A model generated the notes under the pieces. It saw only the letters and a program-made list of their open reading frames with translations, was not told the DNA's origin and made no database searches. From contig BDIU01000186.1 of the NCBI GenBank assembly GCA_002118135.1, positions 186,001 through 250,000 on the forward strand: 64,000 nt of DNA, in the 5' to 3' direction. This DNA comes from Trebouxia sp. TZW2008 (taxonomy: Eukaryota; Chlorophyta; Trebouxiophyceae; Trebouxiales; Trebouxiaceae). A program made the translations under genes and the position numbers. Shown piece after piece: positions 11,880 through 23,200 of this stretch; position 1 is the first letter of the stretch; each line of letters begins with the position of its first letter.

Positions 11880-12113
11880 CGATGCAAGCCAAGTAAATGG
11901 TTTCAGATGCTCAAGTGCTGCTTCGAGTCTCAAAACGTTCAGGAGACGAAGCGGCGATCAGCAACATCGACCCAAGCGATCAACAAAATTGTGCAGGTCG
12001 GAAGCCCTTCAATCACGTCAAGACTGTGTGCGCGTGCACTGCAGCACCTCTTAGTTTGCTACAAACGCTGTTGGTTACCGTCGACTCACCTGCATTGCCG
12101 CTGACTTGACTAT
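11880..12113 (+). promoter_or_regulatory. CpG-rich promoter / 5' leader of the 12114 gene
   Basis: A local rise in CpG (about 11880-12330), contrasting with CpG-poor sequence on both sides, marks the 5' end of the next gene. A longer overlapping frame from 11685 has no protein-like features. Confidence 0.5.
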
Positions 12114-13290
12114 ATGGCGAGTCAGTGCATCACCTGCGGCGCTGCTCTCCCCGGCCATTTACAGACGAGAAAACGTCAGCAAAGCAGCACACCGTCGAAC
12201 GCAGTCGACCAGAGGCTCTCATGCTATTCTGCACCGGCGCTCGCGTACGTTTGGCACCGACGGTGTAGACCCAAAGCTGTGTTGCAAGCCAAGAAACAAG
12301 GGGAAGCAGATGATGCCGAGGTGTCCCTTGCCTTGATTCATGCAGAGATCACAATTGAATCGCTTTCTGAAGCGTGATGCTCACAGCATGTCATTCAGGC
12401 TGCAGGCGAGTGGGCTGCCTTAACCAGAGATGTTGAGGAGCCTGGGGTTGCAGAAGATGTGCAGCAAAAGCTCAATCAGGTGATAGACCGTTCCTGCCAA
12501 TCTACAAATTTGCGCAGTCTGTGCATGCGATTTAATCGCAGTGTCATCACATGGACATGTGCGCAGATCTGTAATGAGGGTGTGAAACTCATGCTCAAAG
12601 ACAGCTCAACTCGTGAGCTTGAGGAGTACAAAGACAGAGTCAGCAATCTTGGTGCAAGCTTCAGTGAGAAGCAGGACATGCAAGGGGCAACTTTTGCATA
12701 TGCTTTGTACAAGATGACAGAGCATGTACAGGTGGAGGAGATAGAGAACTTACAGGTAAGCAACTATTGGCAGCTGATGCTTCATGTTGACTCAATTAAT
12801 GTAACTGCATGATGCATTTGAGTCCTGACTGCCGCTTTGACATGCTGCACTGTAGGATGCATGTGTATCCTGAATGCAAGATTTTTGTTAATATGAAATG
12901 ATTGACTGCCTGTTCTGCTCACACAGGCAGAATAGCCTCAGCTGCAGAAGCAGAGTGTTTACAGCAACACTAGCTCATGTAATATGGCTTGCTTTTTGCA
13001 TCTTGTAGAACTGACCAGCTCACTTCGCTTGGGAGCAACTAAGCGTAGTCAATGCAAATGCAAAATTGATGCAAATGACAAGTTTTGCTGTCAGGACAAA
13101 GGCGAAAGTGAAAAAGCAACGTTGTTTTCTGCAGGGTGTGTACCAAGCAGCATGCGTGAAGATGTTTGATTTGCTTGAAGACAGTGGATGGGCACTGAAG
13201 AAGGAGAACGAGGAAGAAACTGACAGCCCGCAAGATGAAAACCCCCTGCCAGATGTGCCCACTTTGGGATCCTACAGTGGGGTCATCTAG
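12114..13290 (+). CDS. Protein of unknown function, 247 aa
   Basis: Best model is three exons: 12114-12373, 12428-12755, 13135-13290, all in phase (744 bases). The first exon begins MASQCITCGAALPG, a CxxC that could be half a zinc ribbon, followed by a basic, Ser/Gln-rich stretch. Exon 2 is helical and charged (KLNQVIDRSCQS; SSTRELEEYKDRVSNL). Exon 3 ends in an acidic tail and the stop TAG at 13288. I do not recognise the family. The first intron is short (54 bases, donor AAGC/GTGATG, acceptor TTAACCAG). Without it the two exons share a frame broken only by TGA at 12375, so this splice is the main uncertainty. The CpG-rich region over the start supports a genuine 5' end here. Confidence 0.6.
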
Positions 13291-14645
13291 CAACATCAAG
13301 CATCAAAACATGGTCTCAGGCTGCTTTTGCTCATAGCGGGTCCTACTATGATGCCTACCGACGTAGGTGAAATTCATCAAGCAATTATCAGCCCAGGATA
13401 CCGGGCTGCTTCTGCACATAGAGGCTCCTGTCATGACGCTTGACAGCTCTTACTGTCCTCTTTTTGTTACGCTCATGTTCTTTTGCTTCTTGCTGTTTTA
13501 TTCGATTTTGCTCAACCCAGGGGCCATCAGTAGCTTCAGCAGAGAAATACACTGGCAGCGTGAAATTGCTTTACATGGTGTTGGAAAGGCAGTTTGTAGG
13601 AGAGATACAGAAACAGCTCCCAGGCTACGTCTTTTGACAGAGGCTCTCGTCAGAACGCCTGGTGGCGTAGACTTGATAATTTTCTTTTCTACTATACAGA
13701 AGCAGCGTGTAATTGTTTGTGTGTTGAGGGCAGACCTTCCTGTTGGCTCAAATGAGCCGACCTTAAAGCTGACAATGCACTGGCAAGTGCAAGCTCCTGT
13801 GCCTGTCAGCATGCAATTGCAAGCCATCCGGTGGATGTGGCTTACTTTGATGTCATATCTGTAGCATCACTGGAATCACGTGACCTGCAGAGATTGCCCT
13901 CAGCAAGGGTGGACATGCATGTAATGATCAAGTCAGCATGACTGCTTGCATGAGGTCCAGGTCCAATTGTCACAGTAGCAGTTGTAAAGTCAAGCTTGAT
14001 AGCTGCAACGTGTTCAAAACTGTGCAACATATGGCAAATGCGCCTGAGGCGCTGTCAAGATGAAGGAAGTTGAATGCACAGCATGTGATTGCGTCTTGCG
14101 TATATCTAGCAGGTGAACGGCTGCAGGCCAAATCAGCGGGCTGTGCTGACATACAGGACAGTCACTGTCCTTGCCATGCCTGATTTATGCTATGCCTGAT
14201 GCATGCCAGCAAAACTCGATGCATGCTAATCAAATTTGATGCAAGCGAGCAAAACAGTTACAGTAGATGGTGCCATCACACCCAGGAGCTCCAAGCAGCC
14301 AGACACACTCAACATAACATCCCAATTTTGCGAGCATGCTGCGCAGTTCGTCAATCCTGTTGAGAATGGAGCAGCTTGCAATTGCAAAACAATAAAGTTA
14401 AGGTCCTCTGGGGAAATAGTTTGCTGCCTTGTGGGCATATGTGGGTAAATGTCATAATCATAGGCCAATGCAGCCTCTTGAACAGCAAATTTATGGAGAC
14501 ATAGCTTGTCAAGAACTTCACACAATGTTAAAACTCAGAAACAAGTGTCAGAACAAAGACACAGCTACTAAGCACAAAGAGACAGCTACTAAGTTGTAAC
14601 AGAAGTGGGTCAAGCAGCGGATGACTGAGGTGTCTTGCAGAATGT
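13291..14645. other. Intergenic between convergent genes; decayed repeats
   Basis: A ~75-base unit with GGCTGCTT-TGC-CATAG-GG-TCCT is repeated imperfectly near 13318, 13402 and more weakly 13620, in the 3' flank of the 12114 gene. Near 14556-14597 a ~20-base direct repeat (ACAGCTACTAAG blocks) occurs. A minus-strand open frame at 14226-14525 lacks an ATG and is not called. Confidence 0.4.
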
Positions 14646-17600
14646 TCAATCTGAAATAGTGATGCCCCTAGCCTTTACATCTTCAAGAAGGCGGTTGATG
14701 TCAACACCTCGCTTGGCAGCAAAAGCCCGCAACTCTTTCCTGTTCATGGTCCTGCTTTCAGAAGTTTTATCTGGGTCAACTTCTAACGGCCGCAGTTCCT
14801 CAGCCACATCATCAATCTCGGTGGGCGCAGGGGCTTGCCCTGAAGGGCTAGACCAAGCAGGCCTATCCTCTGCTCCCTTCATGTCTTTGTGCATCTGCTC
14901 CGCCGTCATGAAGTCTTGCCTCACCACTCGCCACTTTACGTCACCGGTTTTGGGGTCCAGTTCATAGTCAGGCACGTCTAGATCTATACCGCCTAGGCCT
15001 TGCTCTGCTCTACGTTGCTTCCTCTGCTTGGCTCTTTCGGCTTCCCGCTTCTGTAGCTGTTGCCGCTGAGCTTCAAAAGCGGTGGCTCTGAATTTGGTGA
15101 CCTTCCGCATGACTTTCTGCTCTTTTGCTTGCTTTGCAGCAGATCTGCTCAGACGCAGCCCTCTAGCGGGCCGTGGTGCAAAGCCTTTGCCTGTCTGCTG
15201 AAGTCCATTCTGAGGCTGAGGGCTCTTGGCAGCTCCATTCATGTTGGCCAATCCAAGAGTTTTGCTGAGAGACGTGCTTGGCTGCCCACTCTGTGGCGTT
15301 GCAATGCGCGCTTCTTGGGGCTTGGTATATTGTGCAGCCAATGACAGCTGCTTCAGTGTGTTTTTGACTGACGTTTGGGAGGCTAGGTAGGCATGCCCAA
15401 TGGGTTTCTTGGATTTGCCATTCACTACAGCTGACTGACCTGTTTCATTAGCGGCTGATGCCGCTTGTAATTGAGCCTCTTGCCTCTGCTGCTGCTCAAG
15501 CTGTCTCTTCTGCTGTTGCTCAAGCTTATGCTGCTTCTGTTGTGCCAGCCGCTCTTTCTTTTCCTGCTGCTGCTGCCGGTGCTGTGCAGCTTGCGCCGAC
15601 AGCTGTGAAAGAGTAGCTTGGACCTGGCTTTGGGATGCTGCTTGCATCTGAGGCTTTGGCTGTGACTGCACCTCTGCCTGGGGCTCTTTTGGGGCTTCCT
15701 GGGGCACTTGGGCACCCTGCTGCCCTCCAGCAGTGGCCGCCACAATGTCGTCAAGCAGGATCCGGGCTTCAGCCAATGCAGCTGAGCCTGAACCTCTAGC
15801 TGTTGCAGCAGTGCTGGCTGCAGAGCCTGTTTGTGCTTGAGCATCAGCTGAGCCGTTCTGACTGTGCTGCTGCTGCGCTATGGGTGTGCTGTCATGCTGA
15901 GTTCGGCCTGAGGCTGCTTGCTGTGGTGATGCCTGTTTGAGGGACTGCTTAAGCTCTGTTTTGTAGCGGCGCAAGGCGTCAGCGCCAGCAGTTACAGTTC
16001 GCCTCTGTAGCATTGCGTCAACCTGCTGTGGGGTCAACCTTGGCGTGGAGGAAGTTGATTTGCCAAAAAGCTGCTCATACGAGTCTTCCATGAGCCGCTG
16101 TTGTACGTCAGCAGGGTAGTCATTGTCCGGGAAGTCTTCAAGCTCATCCTCTTCTTCGTCTGAGTCCATGTTGTTTTGCCTCATGCGTTTCAGGGTGTCC
16201 ATGACACTGGTGATGTCCATTTCGTACACATCCTCATCCTCTGAGTCAACATCAACATTGATCTGAGGCTCATCTTCTTCTTCCTCATCCTCTTCATCAT
16301 CAGCGGCATTATCATCGTCGCCTTCATCGTATTCAGCAACAGTGTCAGATCCAACTTCAGGAGTCCAGAGCTCCTGCCCTGGGGCTATGAGCTCTTGCTG
16401 ATCATCATCATCATCACCATCACCATTAAGCTCAGACGCTGACAATGGTTTCAGATGATCTGGCAGGTTCTCTGACATTAGATCTGACTCGCCTGCCGCT
16501 GCTCGGCGAAACTCATCGGGCCCAAAACTTGACATGTCTGGTTCATCATCTTCTTCAAGAGGGTCTGTCTCCCCTTGTTGTTGCAGAAACTGCAAGACAC
16601 ATGCATGATTTGACTCAAAGCACAGCGTACAGACAATTGAGAGCTTTGGCAAATTGTGTGCTTGCCATCATGCCAATGCAAGCAGCACAGCATAAATGGG
16701 CACCTCACAAAACCTTTCATAATCAGGCTGCCTGCAGAATTCAGCACAGCAAAATTGCAGGTGACATGATTGCTACAGCGAGGCTGCTGATGTCATTGAA
16801 GCAAATGATGACCCAGCATGCTGGCAGGTTCCAACACCACTTTCATGTTGCTTGCAGCTCAGCAATTCACGTGCAGTCTGCTGCAAATCGATGTCTGCAC
16901 AGCAGCACAGACAGACAAGGCCTACAGCTGGCACAACTAAGTCTGAAGCAAAACAGTGATTTGCAAAGCAGTACTGGTGAACACTGCCAACAGCTGGCAG
17001 ATCTCAGTGTGCTGGAGAACAGTCTTTGTCACAACAGCACTGACAGACAACGCTTCCAGCAAGCAGACCTCAGTCTGCTGCAGAACGGTGAACAGACAAC
17101 AAGTCTGAGCAAAAAACTGATTCGCAAAGCAGCACTGGCAGACAACACCTCCAGTAATCAGATTTGATGAACATACCTTGAGCCTTTGGCGTGCTTGTTC
17201 ACCAATCAGCTCTTGCAAGTCTGGCAGCTGTGAAACGACATGCTCTGGATCATTCCACACCTCCCTCCTGAGAACTTTAGAGTTGCGCTGTCCCTGCATT
17301 ATAACAAGACAATTTTGCTCACAATGAGCCTGTGTGCCAGTGTACCAGCAATGTATGCTGTGCTTTGGTGCAGTGAAGCTGAGTGGCGTGCTGAACTATG
17401 GCATGATCTACTGCTTAGCATGACAATTGCATCAGAGCACAGAGGGCAAAGAACTTTTTCAGCAATATAAGCTGGGCTCCTGTCGTCCAATCCATGCAAG
17501 GCTGCAACCTATCAAGGGTTTACTGTGTGGGCGTTCTATTGTTGCCATTTTGCTGGCTACAAGCAGAGCATGACACCATGAAAGGCGGCCAAAGATCATG

Positions 17601-19936
17601 AAGGGCACCATATCGGAAGGGGGAGGGGGGAGGGCAGGGGGGGGTATGGGGCGAGGAGTTAATAGCATGCAGGCACATGACCAGCAGTCACACATAGACA
17701 TGCTGATACATTGCCCATTGACAAGTTAAGGAGAGAGCAAGATGGACTCTCTGAACAACTGACGCAACCAGGTCCCAGGGCCATCCCCATGCACCTCAGA
17801 CTCCAGCTTGACACTGATCACAGATTTACTTGGGTTCTTTGCTAGGCATGGATTTACTCAGGCACCTTACTTAGGCACCATACTTAGGCAGCCTCTTAGG
17901 CATGAAATTATTGGGCATGCACTTGCTGAGGCACCTGAGTGAGGCATCAGACTTAGGGACCCTCTTAGACATCCACTTACCAAGGCATTGACTTATTCAA
18001 GCTTTCACTCAGTAAGGCAGTCATGTACTGAAGCACGCTCTTACTGAGGCATTCTGCGATTGAGGCACCCTACTCAGACACAATACGTGAATACCCTCTT
18101 AGACATGAGCCTACTGAGGCATTCAATCACTGAGGCACCTTACTTACCTACCATATGTGGGCACCCTCTGAGGCATGAAGTTCCTGAGGCATGAGGTTTC
18201 TGAGTTGTTTGCTCCAGCAGAGGCATCATCAACACGGTGACCTATGATTGAGGCAACCTACTTAGACACCAATTGTAGGGACCTTAACTATGCACGTAAG
18301 GAGGCACCTACAAAGGTATTCCCTCAGGCAAAGGCATGGTGGACATTTTTGGTCAGTTTGTGACACAAGACTCACCTTGACGGCCTCTGTGAGTACTTTG
18401 CCCAGAGGCTCCTCTTCGTCAACCTTGCGAGCCAGCGCTACACACAAGGGAGGCAGGCCGGTGTCCTCCAGCACCTGGACAACTGCTGCCGCATCTTCCC
18501 CACTGCAAGCCCACATGAACAACGTTGTCAATCATATTGGTGAAAGCAACAACATTGACAACTACAATAGCTCCAAATTGTCAGCCTTGCAAGCCAGCGC
18601 TACACACAAGGGAGGCAGGCCGATGTCCTCCAGCACCTACACCACTGCTGCCGCATCTTCCCCACTGCAAGCCACAGGCAAGACACATTTACAAAATGGT
18701 ATCAACAACGTGAATATGACGTCTTACATAGCTAGTCACACTGGTTTCACAACAATGACAAGGATCCCAGTCGGGACTTGTGCTAGCGCTAGTGCAGGGA
18801 GCATAAGAGGCACATTGTGCCCTGCCACAAAATTATTGAGAGACATGATCTGCCTGGGCTGCTGGTGCTGCGCACACGCTGCAAAGCATGCCCACATTCA
18901 GATCTGTGTTTGAAGCGTCCGCCGTAGAAAGCAAGCAACCTTGCATGAGTGGGGGACGTTCAAGCATCTGTGCAAGGTGGATTTTGCAGAGTGCGAACAT
19001 GTGCTGCTGACACATGCTGATTTGGGCTCTGCAGGGAACATGATTGCCACTTTGGCACAGGAGTGCAGACATGCTGTCTTGTTGAATTTGCTGCGCAAAA
19101 GTATCACCGTGCTTGTGTATGCTGCCCAACAGCATGGACTGCTGCAGATTCAAGCTGTCATCACTGCAAACGCCTCAAGTCTGAAGGACACATTTGATGT
19201 CACCCTCAGAAAAGCATACATGCAAGCCCACCTCATGCCAGATATCAGCACAGCTCTTTGTGAGCCCCATTCACGCCCTTGGGGTAGGTTCTTTGGTCTG
19301 GACAGCGACCAGTCAAGCTCCTCCTCTTCCAAAGCTTGCACAAGTGGCATGTGCAGCATGTCTTGGGTGCAGGGCAAAACCTTGATTTGCACAGCGTTTG
19401 CAAGGTCGAGGGCACCGCGAATCATGGCGCTCTCTTCAGACTTGAATCCAGCCAAAATAACTGCCTGAAACAGCAGCGGCAGCAGGAAACTGAGCGTGTA
19501 TGTATGGCTGACATTGATGGAGAGGACTGGAGCTGAGGTGCAGTGCACGTACCTCTGGTCCCCAGATGTCCACGCCTTCAGCCTGCTCTCGCACAAAGTC
19601 CGCATTACCGCTATCCGACAGCTCAGCAAACATCTCTGGCGTGAGGTTCATGCCTTCTGGATCAATGTCTGACACAGATGACGCTATATCTTTCGTGAAC
19701 TGCTTCAGGTCAATGCCCATTTTGGCGAAATACGTTTCGTCGAGTATAACATCATCAAAGCCAGGGTTTTCATCCTTGTATTCCTGTGAGTCACGGTAGT
19801 CGCCGACAAAACTATCGCATGTGATTTGCCGGCCTGAAACGCGAGACCAAGGCTGAGTGCGGCTGCGTGCAAACTTTGGCCGGTACGACAGACAATGCGC
19901 GGAACCAGCAGGCAACGAAAGGCTCGTTGTGAGCAT
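14646..19936 (-). CDS. Plastid-type protein with DUF3783-like segments and long acidic/Gln-rich region, 934 aa
   Basis: Five exons in phase: 19936-19553, 19464-19232, 18502-18376, 17293-17177, 16589-14646. The ATG at 19936 begins a Ser/Arg-rich, acid-free leader (MLTTSLSLPAGSAHCLSYRP) typical of a chloroplast transit peptide. Residues about 129-250 form two related blocks: AVILAGFKSEESAMIRGALD, and VLISGMSGEDAAAVVQVLED leading to LPPLCVALARKVDEEEPLG. The pattern (small hydrophobic strand, GxSxEE, helix, then lysine/alanine strand) resembles DUF3783, a domain of unknown function found in plastids and bacteria; this is my assignment by eye. After residue 287 comes a very acidic stretch (DEEDEEEEDEPQ), then a Gln-rich coiled-coil-like stretch and a basic C-terminus ending KARGITISD. 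The long last exon is one uninterrupted frame of 648 codons. Its start is divergent from the U-box gene. Confidence 0.8.
16900..17170. repeat. ~66-bp tandem repeats in intron 4 of the 19936 gene
   Basis: Three to four imperfect units share blocks such as AGCACTGACAGACAA, CAGCTGGCA and TCTGAGCAAAA. They make a chance open frame on the plus strand (around STDRQ-LQ-A-LSL) that I do not consider a gene. Confidence 0.7.
17618..17655 (+). other. Potential G-quadruplex (poly-G tract)
   Basis: Four or more runs of at least three G within 36 bases (GGGGGAGGGGGGAGGGCAGG and following), in an intron of the minus-strand plastid gene, with the G-rich side on the template strand for that gene. Confidence 0.7.
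17835..18330. repeat. Degenerate minisatellite of TTACTGAGGCACC-like units
   Basis: About 25 imperfect short units containing TGAGGCA, TTAGGCA or CTTAGACA alternate over nearly 500 bases in intron 3 of the 19936 gene (for example TTACTTAGGCACCATACTTA). No coding signal was seen. Confidence 0.75.
18560..18690 (-). repeat. Decoy copy of exon 3 5' half of the 19936 gene
   Basis: On the minus strand this repeats the acceptor and first ~90 bases of exon 3 (true exon starts 18502), including CTTGCAGTGGGGAAGATGCG, but with an altered frame further in. It lies upstream of the real exon in the direction of transcription. Confidence 0.85.
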
Positions 19937-20219
19937 TGTTGAGTGCTGCCGATGGCATCAAAGTCACGCCGTGGTAGTGCTGTTCTGTGCAGAGCTGTGC
20001 GAACGCTAATTAAGCATTTCGTGTGGCTTCGGAGCGATTTTCTGTTCAAAGTGTCAAGGCCGGCATGGTCAGCGGGATGCACGAGAGTACATCATTATGC
20101 CTGCTCCTATGCAATGCATCAGGACGTCACCTTGTTACTGATAAGCGACCAATCCTGGTTGGATTCGCTCAAGCACGCGCTGAACGACAGCTTGAGCGGC
20201 GTCGTTTTGAGCAGCTTAC
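19937..20219. promoter_or_regulatory. Bidirectional CpG-rich promoter, plastid gene / U-box gene
   Basis: Only 283 bases separate the two divergent ATGs. CpG is dense from about 19720 to 20450 and drops on both sides. No TATA box was recognised. Confidence 0.65.
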
Positions 20220-23200
20220 ATGTTGGTCAAACTCTTTGCCCCGGTACGCCCGTTCTTGCGCTCAGTGACCCCCGTCGTGCGACGCTGGTTATACTTTTCA
20301 TCGTTTGCACAGACCATTCATGCCGTACAGGGCGTACCCTCGTCGGAATATGACTTTCAGCCTGACGTATGCACCGACTATCTGCTAGACCGCTTTTGCG
20401 GCCAGCATTCTTTGCGGAGAGAACTGTGCTACATCTTCTTTCAAGGGCGCTGTTTGGATGGTTCCGAGCCATTGCACACCTTGCTCCGGGAGCAAAAGTC
20501 TTTGGTGAGAATCGTGGTTTGCCTGCTTTGGCAACGTGGATGCACCCTGGGATCGCTGACTTCATGCTGACTTTGCAGGCTCCTGCCTCTGCTGAAGAAT
20601 CTGCTCTGCAACTACACGCCATCACCCTACCGCCAAGCCTTGACAGCTTCATATGGCACACCCTGATCCACTCTAAGGTCTTTGATGGTACTGGTGTTTA
20701 CATTGACTGGAAATGTCACGTGGAAGGGCTGGTGTCACATGGCGGCCTCCTTGCTGGAATGTTTGATGACAAGCCATTGCTGCGCAGCTTCCTTGCAATT
20801 TCTCCCACAAAACAGTTGCCGGCAAGCAGCTTGTCACAACCACTGGATCAAGCAGTGTCATCAGGGCTTCTCCAGGTGCCAGATGCAATGCAGCCTGTCA
20901 TAACTCTTTTGCAAGAGCTGACCAGTGATCGACCAAAAGCTAGCACTGATGCATTCCTCAAGCAGCAGGAAACCAGAATAGCTCAAGCAAGACGAGGGGC
21001 TGGTCAGGCAACACAGCTTTCATCAGCAGCCTCAGTAGCCGCCACCAGCAGCAGCAGCAGCAGCAGCAGCACAACTGCAAGTGCTGTACAACAGCAGGCT
21101 ACAGAAACGGCACCGTCTATGGTGTTCCTGCGCTCTGCTGTGCTGCTTTTGAAGTTAGCCAGCTTGGTTGACCCAATTTGCATGGCATGTCCAGACCCCG
21201 ATGCTTCCACTAAGGTTAACATGCTGTTCAAGGCCCTTGAAGTTGCTGGGGTCTCCTGGCAGAATCAGCATGGCACAAATACTGCATATCATGCCTGTCC
21301 TCCACCTCTCTCAGATGCAGAGATAGCAGAAGAGCATTTTCTGGCTAGCTGCTTGTGGAGATTGATGCTGCCTACCATTCACCGGGGCGCCAAGTTGAAG
21401 AGCTTAACGGCTGTGGACGTCTGCTGCACCATACTGCAACAGCTTCTAGTTCTCAACGATGGACTAGCGTTTGCGGAGTACTTTCGCAGAGACTTGGGAG
21501 CTGGTAAGTTGGTGTGATCCCTTGCAGGCAATTGACATGATACCAGCAACCCTTGCTGTAACATGCTTTGTGTCAATGTGTTTGCATGGTATGCAGCCTG
21601 TTAGCTATTGCAGGACTTTGTTTCAAATGTACCTGGCCTTTGCAAAGTGACCTGGTTTGCTGTTTGTTGCCAGGAAGGTCCTTGTTGCCTGCCATCGAAG
21701 GCAGAAGTACGTAGATGCTACAAATCCATCTCTAGCACTTGTCATGTCTACCAACCTGTTGTGATCAAGCACACAAAGTACAAGAGAGTCTTATGCAACA
21801 AGAGCACAAGCATCAAGCAGGTTTGTCCAACAATTCAGTCTGTGCACAGGACTCATACCCTTGCTGACGTTAGTCACTGAGAGGTACAGAACTGGTGGGA
21901 TGGTGGTCCTACACGTATTGCACAGGCTCATGACATCAGATTGTTTTGAGGCTGAGCAGCGACTGCAGAGCTGGCGCGGCTTCACACAAGCACAAGGGCT
22001 GCGCCGCAGCTCTATGCTGCTCTGCCCTGCCGTTGACCCTTCTGAACCTGTTCTCTTTACAGGTAAGCCAAATCCTGTTAATTGCCTTTGCATGTCCCTT
22101 TTGTAGACACCTTGCAAGCCACACTGTTTGCAAGTAAGGCTGTCTGTCAACCATCACACCTGTGCTTGACGCTAGCACAAGCTCATCTGGCACACAAACA
22201 CTTTGTACAGCACACACCAGAGCATGAATTGAAGCGTGTCAAGTTTCATCCTGTCGACGTTCTTTGCGCACATGTGCTGCATGAGTTGTTAGGTGGCTCA
22301 TGCACATGACATCAACGTTTTGCACAGTGGATGCCGGCTGCTTAGAAATGCATGTTTACTTGTTGAATGACTAGGGCTGGTAGACTATTGGATTATAACA
22401 TTCCCACTAGGAATAACATAGCGCAGGATACACTCTATTCGCCAAAAGTTGGGTTATCTCATAGAATCTCCAAATTAAGGTTAGTTTATTTCCGTCCCTG
22501 CAAAACGGTCGTAAAACGTCTGTAACGCCCAAAACAAGATGAGTAACGCCAGCGTTAGTGGTGAGTGACGCTGTATTACAGACCACGTGTACCCGTATAA
22601 CATTGTCACATGTGATGCGCCAATTTGCTGAGAATGAAGCGAAAGACATAAATCAAGATGCTCTCACGGGCGAGACCATGTTTGAGCAGGTGAATTGCGT
22701 TGACATGCTTGGCTTGGCGCAATTTGAGCCCATAGCAACCGTGAATGTCAAATTCAGGCGTGTTAATTTGTGCTGTATTTTGCCTACCCCAAAAAATAGC
22801 ATAAATCGGAAAACCCTATTGGATTGAATAACATTACAGCAATCACGCTGGATTTTTGGCAAATATAATTTAGGTTACCATCCCTATTCAGAATGACATG
22901 CTCAACCATATGTTTGCAGCTGCTTGAGTGCATGCGACATTGAGCTGCCCAATTTTGATTTGTCTGAATGAATGTCAGTCTCAGGCATTACTAGCTGATG
23001 TGCAGATGTCAAACTGCATTTCAGCACAAACATGGCCAAGCAAGGTGTGTCGTTGAAGAAACTGGAGGCGAAAGATGTCAGAGATGAGGTGCAACGTCTT
23101 CAGAACGTTGTACGCTTCATACTCAAGTACCTAAAGCATAAGCCAGCACTTGTTGGACAGCCTTTGCCTGCTGCACAAGAGCTCAAACAGGCATCTTCTG

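Noticed and set aside
12114..12440. In-frame TGA at 12375 as a possible selenocysteine codon
   Set aside because: A short intron 12374-12427 removes it and restores one frame; no SECIS-like hairpin or selenoprotein family context was recognised.
14226..14525. Minus-strand open frame of 99 codons downstream of the plastid gene
   Set aside because: No ATG (opens with TTG), no CpG-rich start, no family features and no splice partner; probably 3' flank.
15425..15844. Leu/Gln-rich alternative frame inside the plastid gene
   Set aside because: Frame-shifted shadow of the CAG-rich coding sequence.
20220..22309. A separate gene ending at TGA 22307 through a 44-base intron (22063-22106)
   Set aside because: The intron would be shorter than any other here, while joining 22062 to 23006 keeps phase with a good acceptor and reads into a protein-like stretch. 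Kept as a lesser alternative.
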